From CAYFJO01 sp964343305 (lineage in GTDB: Bacteria > Planctomycetota > Planctomycetia > Pirellulales > Pirellulaceae), in assembly GCA_964343305.1 (NCBI GenBank), contig CAYFJO010000085.1, positions 1 through 31,455 on the forward strand: a stretch of 31,455 nucleotides of DNA, written 5' to 3'. Position numbers and translations under genes: made by a program. Numbering within the stretch: position 1 is the stretch's first letter; each line of letters opens with the position of its first letter. The notes beneath the pieces were generated by a model that saw nothing but the letters and a program-made list of their open reading frames with translations, ran no database searches and was not told where the DNA came from. Below are positions 7,984-15,998 of the stretch, one piece after another.

Positions 7984-8952
7984 CTACTCGATCACACTGG
8001 CGATTTGGCCTGTTCTTCCGCCTTCGTAGACGCTGAATTCGGCCCACACAGGCATGTGGTCTGAGACTTCGAGGGCCTCTTCCATCGTCAGGTTATAGCG
8101 TTGAAGAAAATCGAATACGCCGCCGCGGCCGGTGAACTCGCGCGTGGCGTGGGAATGGAAGACGAGGTTGTCGTATTGAGCCGTGCCGCGCGTGTTGGTC
8201 GGTGTGTTGGAAACGACCCACGTGATGCCGGGAATCTGCTTGATGTCGCCCATGTTTTTGTCGCCGGCGTTCAGGTCGCCTAGAACGATCACGTCGTCTT
8301 CGTTACGGCCGTCGTCGCGAACCACGCGATAGACGTCGTCCAACACGTTTAATTCCACATCGACTTCGTCCGGATCGGTGTGAAGGTTGATCAACGTGAA
8401 CGTGAACGCTTGCTCGGCTGGCGGGCCGCGAACACGAAACCAAGCGACGTACGGTTCGCGATGCAGCAGATCATCGGGGTCGTCAATTGTATAGAGTTGG
8501 TTGCGATCGATTTCGACGCTGGCCGTGTCAAAGAGATAGACATATTGCTCCTGGCTTGACGTTCGGCCCAAGCGCGGACCGATGGCATAGTCGTAGTGTC
8601 GCCCGGTGGCGTTGATCAGGTCGACGAACTGCGGGACCACGCTTTGGTCGCGCGACCGCATTTCTTGGATGGCGACGACGTCGAAGTCGCGCACGATGCG
8701 GGCCAGGATGTCCATCACGTGCGCTTTGCCGGCCTTGGTGGTGCCGAAGACCTGGATATTGAACGAAGCGACGCGGACCGTGTCGGAGGTACGCGCGACG
8801 TTGGGTTGCGGTTGCTGAAACGAGGTTTCTTCCGATTGAAACAGTGAGGCGAAATCGGACGGGTTGATTTCGCCCACGTCGTGTTTGCCCAGATACCAAC
8901 CAGTGCCACTGGCGAGCACGAGCAACAATAACACAGCGACGGCTTTGCGCAC
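7984..8952 (-). CDS. DNase I-like endonuclease/exonuclease/phosphatase family protein, membrane-anchored or secreted
   Basis: 322 residues starting at GTG (8950-8952), supported by AGGA about seven bases upstream. Residues 4-21 form a hydrophobic signal or anchor. Residues 57-307 are an EEP-superfamily nuclease domain resembling true DNase I: FNIQVFG (Asn65), AIQEMR (Glu97), INLHTDP (His191), GDLNAGD (Asp226, Asn228), YDNLV (Asp261) and SDHMPV (Asp298, His299). All expected metal-binding and catalytic residues are present. IGPRLGRTSSQEQYVYLFD and the segment HREPYVAWF match DNase I landmarks as I recall them. Expected activity: Mg/Ca-dependent cleavage of DNA outside the cytoplasm, for scavenging or breaking up extracellular DNA. 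DNA as substrate is inferred. Confidence 0.9.
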   Translation of the reverse strand: MRKAVAVLLLLVLASGTGWYLGKHDVGEINPSDFASLFQSEETSFQQPQPNVARTSDTVRVASFNIQVFGTTKAGKAHVMDILARIVRDFDVVAIQEMRSRDQSVVPQFVDLINATGRHYDYAIGPRLGRTSSQEQYVYLFDTASVEIDRNQLYTIDDPDDLLHREPYVAWFRVRGPPAEQAFTFTLINLHTDPDEVDVELNVLDDVYRVVRDDGRNEDDVIVLGDLNAGDKNMGDIKQIPGITWVVSNTPTNTRGTAQYDNLVFHSHATREFTGRGGVFDFLQRYNLTMEEALEVSDHMPVWAEFSVYEGGRTGQIASVIE

Positions 8953-9103
8953 GAAACGTTCCTTTGTGAAGCAGGGAAGGCGAAAAAGGAATCCGACATC
9001 TCTCGTTGTCGGACCTGAGCGCGCGGGTGCTTGAGAAGAGGGCGAAGATCGCGCGTTATGTTCGCTGGAGAATCGCGATGGAATGTAGCGGGCGTATCAA
9101 AAA

Positions 9104-9135
9104 AACGCCTTGCAACATTTGTGCTGCAAGGCGTT
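9104..9135 (-). terminator. Rho-independent terminator
   Basis: An 11-bp perfect stem (9104-9114 with 9125-9135, AACGCCTTGCA and complement) with a 10-base loop. The plus strand has an A run just to the left (9099-9105), which reads as a U tract on the minus strand. It lies downstream of the minus-strand gene ending at 9204 and would end its transcript. Confidence 0.8.
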
Positions 9136-9158
9136 GTTTCGTGGGACGGGTTGGATTC

Positions 9159-9192
9159 AGACTTCCGAAGTTTCGAAAAACTTCGGAAGTCT
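9159..9192. repeat. Palindromic repeat, AGACTTCCGAAGTTT family (copy 1)
   Basis: Perfect 15-base inverted repeat (9159-9173 with 9178-9192) around a 4-base loop, located between the stop of the gene at 9204 and its terminator. A degenerate copy of the same sequence occurs at 11769-11801, so this is a dispersed repeat and not only a local hairpin. Confidence 0.75.
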
Positions 9193-9203
9193 AGGCTGCT
9201 GAG

Positions 9204-10961
9204 TTATAGAGGGAAATCTTCTTTCGCGGCAGCTTTGCCGTAGATCGGCATGTGGCGGTAGTAGACTTCCAAAACCATCGTGGCCATCGACGTGCAGTAC
9301 AACCGGCCGCCGCGTTCGGCACCGTGGTCGCCTTTGAACGCCCAACTTCCGGTCGCATGGCCAGCCTGGTCCTGTGATTCGACAAGGAAGTCGCGCATCT
9401 TCTCGTTCCACGCCTTCCACTTTTCTTTGTCGTCGAAATGCCGCATGACTTGCGTGGCATAGTAGTTGAAGTACATATTCGCGCGGCCTCCTTCGCCGAT
9501 CGACGGGCCTTTTTTGGCGAGGAACTCCACACCTCGCCCCAACGCGGGATGATCTTGATCCCAGCCCAGATACATGCGGGACAAAAGACCGACCGCCGTG
9601 GTCGCGGCTCCTTGGCCGGGCCCGGTGTAGCCGTAATACGCGCCGCTTTCGGCGGACACGCTGTCCAGGAACTTGACCGCGCCGCGAATCACGTTGGGCG
9701 GCACTTGCAGGTAACCCATGTGGCCGCTCTTCAGCGCCATCAACTGCCAACCAACTGCCGAGGTGTCACCGGCTTGTCGCGGCGAATATCGCCAGCCGCC
9801 GCCCACCGGATCTTGGGCACTGACGATAAAGTTCAACGCACCTTGGGCGGGCATGATCAGCCGCTTGTCTTGTGTCATGGCATAGGCTTCGCAAAGCGTG
9901 ATAGCACAAATCCCGTGGCCATACATGCTGCCACCGGGTTCGTTGAATCCGCCGTCCGCCTTTTGGTTGGCGACCAGAAAATCTAATCCCATGCCAACTT
10001 CTCTTTTATACGTGCCTTCCTGATGCGTTTGTCCCGCACCCAGGAACGGCATCAGGGCCATGCCGGTCGCAGCCCTCGGGGCCGAAGTGAGTGTTCCCGC
10101 GTGGTTACACTTGCCCGCACATTTGGGGCACGTGTTGTGGTCAAAGTTCCAATGGCCGTTGGTGTAAGAATCACCCGTATAGATTTGATGTTGCGAAAGC
10201 CAGCGGAGTGCCGCGGCGACAGCTTTTTCGCTGCCTTCGGTGCCGCCGTTCTTGCGCACCATATCGCCACGCATCGCACTGCCACGACCCGATACGCCCG
10301 TCCCTTGTACTGCGCCCAATTCGGTTAGCAGATCTGTTTTCGGAGCGGTTTGTTCGCCGAAGTCACTGAGTTCAACTGGTGCCGGAGCGACATCAATGTC
10401 CGAGGCGTCAAAGTCGTCCGGAGTTGGTGTGTCGACGGCCAGCGGCGTCGTGATCGATTCGGGACCGATCGTATTCTCAAATGCCTGGACATCGATCTCT
10501 TCGATCTCTTCGATGTCGAACGATTCCAACTCTTCCTGTTCTTCCTCAACTCGTTCGCTGATCACTTCGTGGACGAGATTTTCGATTTCGTCGCTGAACG
10601 AAAACATCGCCAAGACCAGCAACATAATGGCGTGCACGACCATGCTAACCAACCAACTTGGCACAGCGTTGAACAGAATAAATCGGCTTCCACCACCACC
10701 AAAATCTTCTTCCTCGCCATCTTCGCCCGGATTCGGCCCTGCGAGACCTGCCTTGGCCGCTGGCATCGCCTTGGCCGCGGGCATCGGCTTGGCTGCGGGC
10801 ATCGGCTTGGCTGCGGGCATCGGCTTGGCTGCGGGCATCGGCTTGGCCGCTGGCATTGGGCGTTGGCCGGCTGGCATGGGTTTGCTAGGCATGGGAGCGG
10901 GTGCACCAGCAAGCGGTTGAGCGGCTGGCATCGGTTTCTTGGGAGGTGGCTGGGACGCCAT
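9204..10961 (-). CDS. Membrane-anchored protein with prenyltransferase/squalene-oxidase-like repeat barrel
   Basis: About 585 residues. I choose ATG 10959-10961 because GGAG lies nine bases upstream. ATG 10967 and TTG 10976 are alternatives in the same frame. Residue numbers are from TTG 10976. Residues 1-80 are Pro/Ala/Lys/Met-rich with six tandem MPAAK(P/A) units. Residues 81-97 are acidic then glycine-rich. One transmembrane segment spans about 106-127, followed by a very acidic stretch (130-165). From about 235 to the end, helical repeats with QKADGGF, SAQDPVGGGWRYSPRQAGDTSAVGWQ and similar QDxxGxW motifs mark a terpenoid-cyclase/prenyltransferase alpha-alpha barrel. The DxDD motif of squalene-hopene cyclase is not evident, so enzymatic activity is doubtful. 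CPKCAGKC near 290 may bind metal. Such proteins are common in planctomycetes, with unknown function. Confidence 0.88.
   Translation of the reverse strand: MASQPPPKKPMPAAQPLAGAPAPMPSKPMPAGQRPMPAAKPMPAAKPMPAAKPMPAAKPMPAAKAMPAAKAGLAGPNPGEDGEEEDFGGGGSRFILFNAVPSWLVSMVVHAIMLLVLAMFSFSDEIENLVHEVISERVEEEQEELESFDIEEIEEIDVQAFENTIGPESITTPLAVDTPTPDDFDASDIDVAPAPVELSDFGEQTAPKTDLLTELGAVQGTGVSGRGSAMRGDMVRKNGGTEGSEKAVAAALRWLSQHQIYTGDSYTNGHWNFDHNTCPKCAGKCNHAGTLTSAPRAATGMALMPFLGAGQTHQEGTYKREVGMGLDFLVANQKADGGFNEPGGSMYGHGICAITLCEAYAMTQDKRLIMPAQGALNFIVSAQDPVGGGWRYSPRQAGDTSAVGWQLMALKSGHMGYLQVPPNVIRGAVKFLDSVSAESGAYYGYTGPGQGAATTAVGLLSRMYLGWDQDHPALGRGVEFLAKKGPSIGEGGRANMYFNYYATQVMRHFDDKEKWKAWNEKMRDFLVESQDQAGHATGSWAFKGDHGAERGGRLYCTSMATMVLEVYYRHMPIYGKAAAKEDFPL
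10749..10856 (-). repeat. 18-bp tandem repeat coding for MPAAK(P/A)
   Basis: Six consecutive 18-base units inside the gene above. On the plus strand they read as repeated GGCATCGGCTTGGC(T/C)GC blocks with few substitutions. Because the repeat is in frame, copy-number change by slippage would lengthen or shorten the cytoplasmic tail without breaking the gene. Confidence 0.85.
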
Positions 10962-10976
10962 AATCATTTGCTCCAA

Positions 10977-11574
10977 TCAAATGTGGTCATCGCCTACAGG
11001 ATCTCTGAAGCGAGTAAACGCATAATGCGTTTATGTGTTTATCGAATTAACAAGCAGAGTAGTTGTGGATGCGATGGAATGGCCCGCAATATTTTCCAAC
11101 AGCACCGTATTAATTTGGCCAATTCTAGGGGTTACGCAAGGAAATCTAATATACCTACCGATCAAGATTACTGGAATCACCTTTCAGGCAAACCAATCCC
11201 CCTCAAAACGACGGCTCGTGGATCGAGGTCATAACCCATTAAAATTGAGTACTTTACCGCAATCCACTGGGAGTGGAGCGCCGGATTTGCCAACTGAATT
11301 AATGTCGCTGGCTTAGGCTTCGTTACGTGGAATTCGCATTATTCCCGAAATTTCCGATATTCTGGCATTTCTCCTCTTGGGCGAGAGTTTGGTAGCTTGG
11401 GACCGCCGAGTGGGTCGGGACCATCGTCAGGAGCCAATGGGACGGGACAATCGCCCCATCCCTCGGCACAAACCAAAAAAGCCTGCCTGCCCACGCGGCG
11501 ACGTTTTCGATACAATCCATGCTTCCAAAATACAAATTTCATCCGCAACAATCATATCCACGAAGGTGTAACTG
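10977..11574. other. Intergenic region, about 600 bases, no convincing gene
   Basis: Divergent promoter region between the barrel protein (minus) and bL33 (plus). The left half is AT-richer than its surroundings. A small hairpin AAACGCA-TAA-TGCGTTT lies at 11016-11032. An open frame from 11035 to 11316 has no domain, no ribosome binding site and atypical composition. I found no tRNA or known riboswitch by eye. At least two promoters must lie here, but I could not place them. Confidence 0.4.
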
Positions 11575-11757
11575 ATGGCAGCCAAAAAGAAGGGCGGAAA
11601 AAGCAAAAAGAAGGCCGAAACAATTCATCTCGTTTGTGAAGAAACGGGTGACTACAACTATTCGATCCGACGCAAGCCGGGTGGCGAGAAGTTGAAGATC
11701 AAGAAGTATAGCCCTCGTCTGCGCAAACACACCGTGCATGTCGAGAAGAAGAAATAA
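11575..11757 (+). CDS. rpmG: 50S ribosomal protein bL33
   Basis: 60 residues, typical for bL33. It has a basic N-terminal extension (AAKKKGGKSKKK), then the core IHLVCEETGDYNYSIRRKP, LKIKKYSPRLRKHTVHVEKKK. The zinc-binding cysteine pairs of the C+ form are mostly lost: only one Cys remains (LVCEE), and the second pair is replaced in YSPRLRKH. This is therefore the zinc-independent (C-) type. A purine-rich GAAGGTG precedes the ATG. The gene sits 65 bases before recJ with a palindromic repeat between them. Confidence 0.93.
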   Translation: MAAKKKGGKSKKKAETIHLVCEETGDYNYSIRRKPGGEKLKIKKYSPRLRKHTVHVEKKK

Positions 11758-11768
11758 CTAAAGCGGAC

Positions 11769-11801
11769 AGACTTCGAAAGTTTTGAAGACTTCGGAAGTC
11801 T
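11769..11801. repeat. Palindromic repeat, AGACTTCCGAAGTTT family (copy 2, degenerate)
   Basis: Begins AGACTTCGAAAGTTTTGAAG and ends ACTTCGGAAGTCT. The ends are inverted repeats with two mismatches, matching the element at 9159-9192. It lies 12 bases after the bL33 stop and could act as a weak 3'-end structure before recJ. Confidence 0.65.
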
Positions 11802-11822
11802 AAATCAAATGGTCAGGCCAAC

Positions 11823-13583
11823 ATGGACAAGCGTTGGCGCGTTCAGCCTCACGATTCGGAACGGATTTCCCACCTTCAGAGGCGGGCGGGGGTATCACCG
11901 CTTGTCGCTCAGCTTCTCCTTTCTCGCGACATTGACGACCCGGGGTACGTCAAAGAGTTTCTCGATCCCAAGTTGACTGGTTTGCGCGATCCGGACGAAT
12001 TGCCGGGCATGATCGATGCGGCCGATCAAATTCACACGGCAGTGTTGGCGGGACGACGCATCGTCATCTATGGCGACTACGACGCCGATGGAATGACCTC
12101 GACGGCGATCCTCTATTTGTGCTTGCGATTGTTGGGCGCGGATGTTGGTTACCATGTGCCCAATCGTTTGGACGACGGCTATGGGGTCAACCACGATGCG
12201 CTGCGTTCGTTGAGTGATCGCGGCGCGGAAGTGATTGTCACCGTTGATTGTGGGATCACCAGTGTTGATGAAGCCCTGACCGCTCGTGAGCTTGGTCTGG
12301 AATTGATCGTCACGGATCATCATGAGATGGCGGACAGGTTGCCATCCGCCGCCGCAATTGTTCATCCACGATTGCCGGGGCACGGCTATCCGTTTCACGG
12401 TCTTTGCGGCGCGGGAGTGGCGTTTAAGCTCGCTTGGGCATTGTGCCAACGGGCCAGTGATTCGAAAAAAGTCGCACCCGCGATGCGAGAGTTCTTGCTG
12501 ACCGCCATTGGTTTGGCGGCGATCGGCACGGTGGCTGACGTCGTGCCGCTGTTGGATGAAAATCGCATCATCGTTCGTCACGGCCTCAACAGCTTGCAGC
12601 ATCGGCCGGTGCGTGGTCTGGCACCGTTAATGAAACTTGCCAAGTTAGACGGCAAACCGTCACTGGCGAGCGAGGATATCGGTTTTATGCTCGCGCCGCG
12701 CTTGAACGCCGCCGGACGATTGGGACAAGCCGGGCTGGCTGTCGAATTGCTGACAACCGATTCCGAAGAACGCGCGGCAAAGTTGGCCGAGTACATTCAA
12801 GAGTTGAACAAGAATCGAGAGAGTCTTGATCGCAGCATTTATCTGGGCGCGAACAAGCAGATCAAAGAGCAGTTCAATGCCGAAGGCGATCCGGCGTTTG
12901 TGCTGGCCGATCGTGGTTGGCATGCCGGCGTCATCGGAATCGTGGCCGGTCGCATCGCCGAAAAATACAATCGTCCCACGATTCTCTTGTCGATGGATGA
13001 GCTGGGCATCAAGCCGGCGATGGGTTCCGCACGCACCGCGAGCGGCTTCAATCTATACGAAGCTTTGAATGCATGTTCCTCTCATTTGGTCTCGCACGGC
13101 GGCCACGCAGCGGCGGCCGGGCTGAAGATCAACGAGGCAGACATCGATGTTTTTCGAGGCGAGTTCTGCGAGTTCGCGGCTGGAGCCATTTCCGAAGACG
13201 ATCGCGTGGGTGAATTGCAAATCGACGCCGAAGCACCGTTTAGTCAGTTGACGCTGCGCACCGTCCAGCAAATCGAGCAACTTGCTCCCTTCGGCCAAGC
13301 CAATCCGAGGCCGGTCTTTTGTACGTCCGCCGTCAAGCTGGTCGAACCACCCAAAAGAATGGGCAACGGCGATCGGCATCTGTCGCTGAAGCTCGTTCAT
13401 CACGGCGTTCGGCTGCGGGCGGTCGCGTTTGGCAAAGGTGAGTGGGCCGATGAATTGAAAGACGTCGAGGGGCCGCTCGATCTGGTTCATCGCCCGGTGA
13501 TCAACGAGTATCGTGGTCGTCGCAACGTCGAGCTGCATCTGGTCGACTGGCGGCTGGCACAGTCGACGGTCGCGACGGGATGA
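11823..13583 (+). CDS. recJ: Single-stranded-DNA-specific 5'-3' exonuclease RecJ
   Basis: 586 residues, the normal length for RecJ. It degrades single-stranded DNA 5' to 3' in RecFOR recombination, mismatch repair and base-excision repair. DHH-superfamily metal motifs are complete: YGDYDADG (83-90), TVDCGI (140-145), VTDHHE (163-168) and CGAGVAFK (195-202). The DHHA1 domain follows, with GWHAGVIGIVAGRI, MGSARTASGFNL and SHGGHAAAAGL. The C-terminal OB-like part (about 455-575) includes QIEQLAPFGQANPRPVF. The ATG at 11823 gives the usual short N-terminus (WRVQPHDSERI), although the ribosome binding site is weak. Six bases separate its stop from the next gene, so the two are likely co-transcribed. 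Confidence 0.97.
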   Translation: MDKRWRVQPHDSERISHLQRRAGVSPLVAQLLLSRDIDDPGYVKEFLDPKLTGLRDPDELPGMIDAADQIHTAVLAGRRIVIYGDYDADGMTSTAILYLCLRLLGADVGYHVPNRLDDGYGVNHDALRSLSDRGAEVIVTVDCGITSVDEALTARELGLELIVTDHHEMADRLPSAAAIVHPRLPGHGYPFHGLCGAGVAFKLAWALCQRASDSKKVAPAMREFLLTAIGLAAIGTVADVVPLLDENRIIVRHGLNSLQHRPVRGLAPLMKLAKLDGKPSLASEDIGFMLAPRLNAAGRLGQAGLAVELLTTDSEERAAKLAEYIQELNKNRESLDRSIYLGANKQIKEQFNAEGDPAFVLADRGWHAGVIGIVAGRIAEKYNRPTILLSMDELGIKPAMGSARTASGFNLYEALNACSSHLVSHGGHAAAAGLKINEADIDVFRGEFCEFAAGAISEDDRVGELQIDAEAPFSQLTLRTVQQIEQLAPFGQANPRPVFCTSAVKLVEPPKRMGNGDRHLSLKLVHHGVRLRAVAFGKGEWADELKDVEGPLDLVHRPVINEYRGRRNVELHLVDWRLAQSTVATG

Positions 13584-13589
13584 GCCCCA

Positions 13590-14213
13590 ATGGACGCCCC
13601 TTCGGAAGCTCGCCGCAAAATGGTCGAGCAACAACTCAAGTCGCGTGGCATTCGCTCACCCCAAGTTCTGGAAGTCATGGCGCGTGTGCCGCGCGAGCAC
13701 TTCGTGCCTCGCGAATCGGCCGCCAGCGCGTTTGCCGATCAGGCGCTGCCGATTGATTGCGATCAAACGATCAGCCAGCCATACATGGTTGCCTTGATGA
13801 CCGAGTCTCTCGAGCTGACGGGCGGCGAGCGTGTGTTGGAAATCGGCACAGGCAGCGGTTACCAGACGGCGATTCTCGCGGAACTTGCGGCGGAAGTTTA
13901 CACCGTCGAACGCCACAAGCTGCTGTTGCTTTCGGCACAAACGCGGTTAAACGAATTGGAGTACCGAAACATCTACTTTCGCCATGCGGATGGCCGTGAA
14001 GGCTGGGCTGATGAGAGTCCTTTCGACCGAATCATCATCACGGCCGCGGCCGAGTCATGTCCAACTGGATTGATGTTGCAACTCGCCGACGACGGGCTGT
14101 TGATTGGTCCCTTTGGTACGAGCGAAGTTCAAACGTTGCAAGTCATGCGCAAAGTCAATGGGCAGCAACAGCAAACGGAATTGACTCGCTGCCGATTTGT
14201 GCCGCTGGTCTGA
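13590..14213 (+). CDS. pcm: Protein-L-isoaspartate O-methyltransferase
   Basis: 207 residues, the standard length. It methylates L-isoaspartyl residues in aged proteins using S-adenosylmethionine, starting their repair. Visible landmarks are the N-terminal MVEQQLKSRGI, REHFVP, QTISQPYMVALM with the substrate-site residues, SAM motif I VLEIGTGSGYQTAIL (82-96), and YTVERHKLL after it. The later PFDRIIITAAAESCP and DDGLLIGPFG complete the fold. It starts six bases after the recJ stop. It ends four bases before the stop of the convergent SDR gene. Confidence 0.96.
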   Translation: MDAPSEARRKMVEQQLKSRGIRSPQVLEVMARVPREHFVPRESAASAFADQALPIDCDQTISQPYMVALMTESLELTGGERVLEIGTGSGYQTAILAELAAEVYTVERHKLLLLSAQTRLNELEYRNIYFRHADGREGWADESPFDRIIITAAAESCPTGLMLQLADDGLLIGPFGTSEVQTLQVMRKVNGQQQQTELTRCRFVPLV

Positions 14214-14217
14214 ATCG

Positions 14218-14991
14218 CTACCGCGCGGTCCAGCCGCCGTCGACGACCAGCATGCTTCCCGTCATGTAACTGGCCGCGTCGCTGGCTAGAAAGATTGCTG
14301 CGCCTTGAATCTCTTTTAACTCGCCCCAACGGCCCAACGCGACAGCACCGACGATGAACTTTTTGGTGTGTTCCTGGTCGGCGATAGGGATATTCATCGG
14401 CGTCAAAAATGGTCCCGGACAAATCGCATTGACGGTGATGCCAAACGTAGCGAGTTCCAGACCGAGCGCGCGTGTCATCTGCGTCACCGCTCCTTTGCTG
14501 GACGCGTACGGCGTTCGGTTTTCAAGCCCCACGAGTCCCAACGTGCTGGACAAGTTGACAATCCGGCCGTACCCGGCTTCTTTCATTTTGGGAACGACCG
14601 CACGGGCCACCAGCCAGACTCCGTTGACGTTGATGTCTTGCACGCGCTTGAATTCTTCGTAACTCAATTCGTCAATCGGCCCGCGTTCGTTGATGCCCGC
14701 GTTATTGATCAAGATATCGATCTTGCCAAACTCGTCCATCGCCCGTGTGACGAGAGCATCGACCGCCGCGGGATCGACGACGTCGGATTCGATGCCGATG
14801 GCTTTGTGGCCAAAGTCCTTGGCGATTTGCTCGGCCGTCGCCGCGGCTTCATCCGCGTGTCGGCTGGTGATCAAAACGTCCGCACCGGCAGACGCCAAGC
14901 CTGCGGCCATCGCTTCGCCAAGACCTTTCGACCCGCCGGTGATGATTGCAGATTTTCCACTTAAATCGAATTGTTTAATGCCTGGCAACAT
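14218..14991 (-). CDS. SDR-family oxidoreductase (gluconate 5-dehydrogenase-like)
   Basis: 257 residues of a classical short-chain dehydrogenase. The cofactor loop is TGGSKGLG (18-25), followed by NNAG (97-100), the catalytic Ser near 148 (NLSST) and YASSK with Tyr162 and Lys166. The ITSRHADEA stretch after the second strand suggests NADP(H) preference. The FDLSGKSAIITGG start and the PFLTPMN segment resemble gluconate 5-dehydrogenase or 3-oxoacyl reductase relatives. The exact substrate is unknown. The ATG at 14989-14991 is supported by GAGG eight bases upstream. Confidence 0.93.
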   Translation of the reverse strand: MLPGIKQFDLSGKSAIITGGSKGLGEAMAAGLASAGADVLITSRHADEAAATAEQIAKDFGHKAIGIESDVVDPAAVDALVTRAMDEFGKIDILINNAGINERGPIDELSYEEFKRVQDINVNGVWLVARAVVPKMKEAGYGRIVNLSSTLGLVGLENRTPYASSKGAVTQMTRALGLELATFGITVNAICPGPFLTPMNIPIADQEHTKKFIVGAVALGRWGELKEIQGAAIFLASDAASYMTGSMLVVDGGWTAR

Positions 14992-15053
14992 GGGATGACC
15001 TCAAAAGAAACGCGTGATGAAAGTGAGTGATTGGCGTATTGTACTGCGCAGGC

Positions 15054-15134
15054 GAGTAGGCCGGAACAAGGTTGCGCAGTTCCGGCGATGATGCTTAAGA
15101 TGCCGGAACTGCGCAACCTTGTTCCGGCCTACTC
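15054..15134. repeat. 33-bp perfect palindromic repeat
   Basis: Arms 15054-15086 and 15102-15134 are perfect reverse complements over 33 bases (GAGTAGGCCGGAACAAGG and onward) with a 15-base loop. The right arm ends two bases before the stop codon of the gene at 15137-15850, so it would form a strong hairpin in that gene's 3' end. Too long and too perfect for an ordinary terminator and without a U tract. A mobile REP-like or MITE-like unit is more likely. Confidence 0.85.
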
Positions 15135-15136
15135 AC

Positions 15137-15850
15137 TCACTGCCCACTCGTCTGTTTCGCCCGGCGTGACGTGATTGCCCGTTTGACTGTTTCGATGTAC
15201 TCTTCACGACCGAAAAGACGGACGGGAAGGACCGCGAAGGCACCGAGTTGCAATAGATCGTCTTCGTAGCCGGGCGAGATGGTCGAAACGATCACTGGCG
15301 ATGTGATATCCATTTCGGCAAGTCGATTGAGCACTTCCACCGGACCGCCGTCAGGGACCTCCATGCCACAGATGATACAATCTGGCTCGACCGCGACTTG
15401 CGAGAGATAGGATTGAACACCACTGAACGTGCGCACCGCGTAACTCATTTGCTTTTCAAAAAACCGTTTGAACAACAGTCGATAGACGTTGCGGTTTTTG
15501 ATCACATCGATCCGCGGCGCGAGATTCAATCCTGTACCGTCGCAAGTTTGACAAGCTTCGACAACCGTAAAGCCAACGTACTTGCCCGTGCCGTGGCAGT
15601 CTTCGCAGGATGCGGATGACGCGAGAACGCATTCGATGTGGCCGTCGCGATGGACCGTAGTGTCTTCAATCAAATCGGCAATCTTGAAATCTGGTGGTGG
15701 GTCGGTGTTCAACAGGCTCTGCAATGCCTCGCGGGCTGTGCAGCCGTCCCACACATGATCTTCACGACCGGATCGCCAAGCATACCAATGATTGTCGTCA
15801 CCGGCTGTCTCAAGAATAATCCGTGTGTGCTTGCCCGCCGTGTGTTCCAT
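15137..15850 (-). CDS. DnaJ-type zinc-finger protein with degenerate receiver domain
   Basis: 237 residues, not a named family. The N-terminal 75 residues are unassigned (HWYAWRSGREDHVWDG suggests a small mixed fold). Residues 82-107 hold CEDCHGTG and CQTCDGTG, two of the four CxxCxGxG repeats of the DnaJ zinc domain, which could bind one zinc. Residues about 145-228 resemble a two-component receiver: EPDCIICGMEVPDGGPVEVL, then SPVIVSTISPGYEDDLLQLGAFAVLPVRLF. The phospho-acceptor Asp position appears to be Gly162 and the conserved Lys before Pro is missing, so phosphorylation is unlikely. Role unknown; a protein-binding regulator is possible. The start ATG lacks a Shine-Dalgarno sequence but lies just after a promoter-like -10 box. 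Confidence 0.75.
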   Translation of the reverse strand: MEHTAGKHTRIILETAGDDNHWYAWRSGREDHVWDGCTAREALQSLLNTDPPPDFKIADLIEDTTVHRDGHIECVLASSASCEDCHGTGKYVGFTVVEACQTCDGTGLNLAPRIDVIKNRNVYRLLFKRFFEKQMSYAVRTFSGVQSYLSQVAVEPDCIICGMEVPDGGPVEVLNRLAEMDITSPVIVSTISPGYEDDLLQLGAFAVLPVRLFGREEYIETVKRAITSRRAKQTSGQ

Positions 15851-15858
15851 AATGTTGC

Positions 15859-15887
15859 ATTATACGAATCTGGCAAGTGTCAGACAA
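15859..15887 (-). promoter_or_regulatory. Sigma-70-type promoter, possibly giving a leaderless mRNA
   Basis: On the minus strand, TTGTCT (15882-15887) is followed by a 17-base spacer and TATAAT (15859-15864, perfect -10). The ATG of the downstream gene starts only eight bases after the -10, so transcription would begin at or next to the start codon. This fits the lack of a ribosome binding site. Confidence 0.5.
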
Positions 15888-15914
15888 AAAAGCGCCAAAA
15901 AAAGCAGAATCAAG

Positions 15915-15979
15915 AAGGGGTCAGGTACCTTTGCCGAAACAGCCCGCAGGGTGCTTTGCACAAAGGTACCTGACCCCTT
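15915..15979. repeat. Palindromic repeat (AAGGGGTCAGGTACCTTTG type)
   Basis: Perfect 19-base inverted repeat, arms 15915-15933 and 15961-15979, around a 27-base loop. The GGGGTCAGGTACCT motif is one I recall as a dispersed repeat in several bacterial groups. It lies upstream of the promoter for the minus-strand gene at 15137-15850. Confidence 0.75.
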
Positions 15980-15998
15980 TTTGAATCTGCCAAAAAAC

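Noticed and set aside
10350..11234. 294-codon plus-strand frame opposite the barrel protein
   Set aside because: Its low-complexity Gly/His/Arg content is the complement of the MPAAK repeat tract; it is an antisense artefact.
11035..11316. 93-codon frame in the intergenic region before bL33
   Set aside because: No recognisable features, no ribosome binding site, and composition like non-coding DNA.
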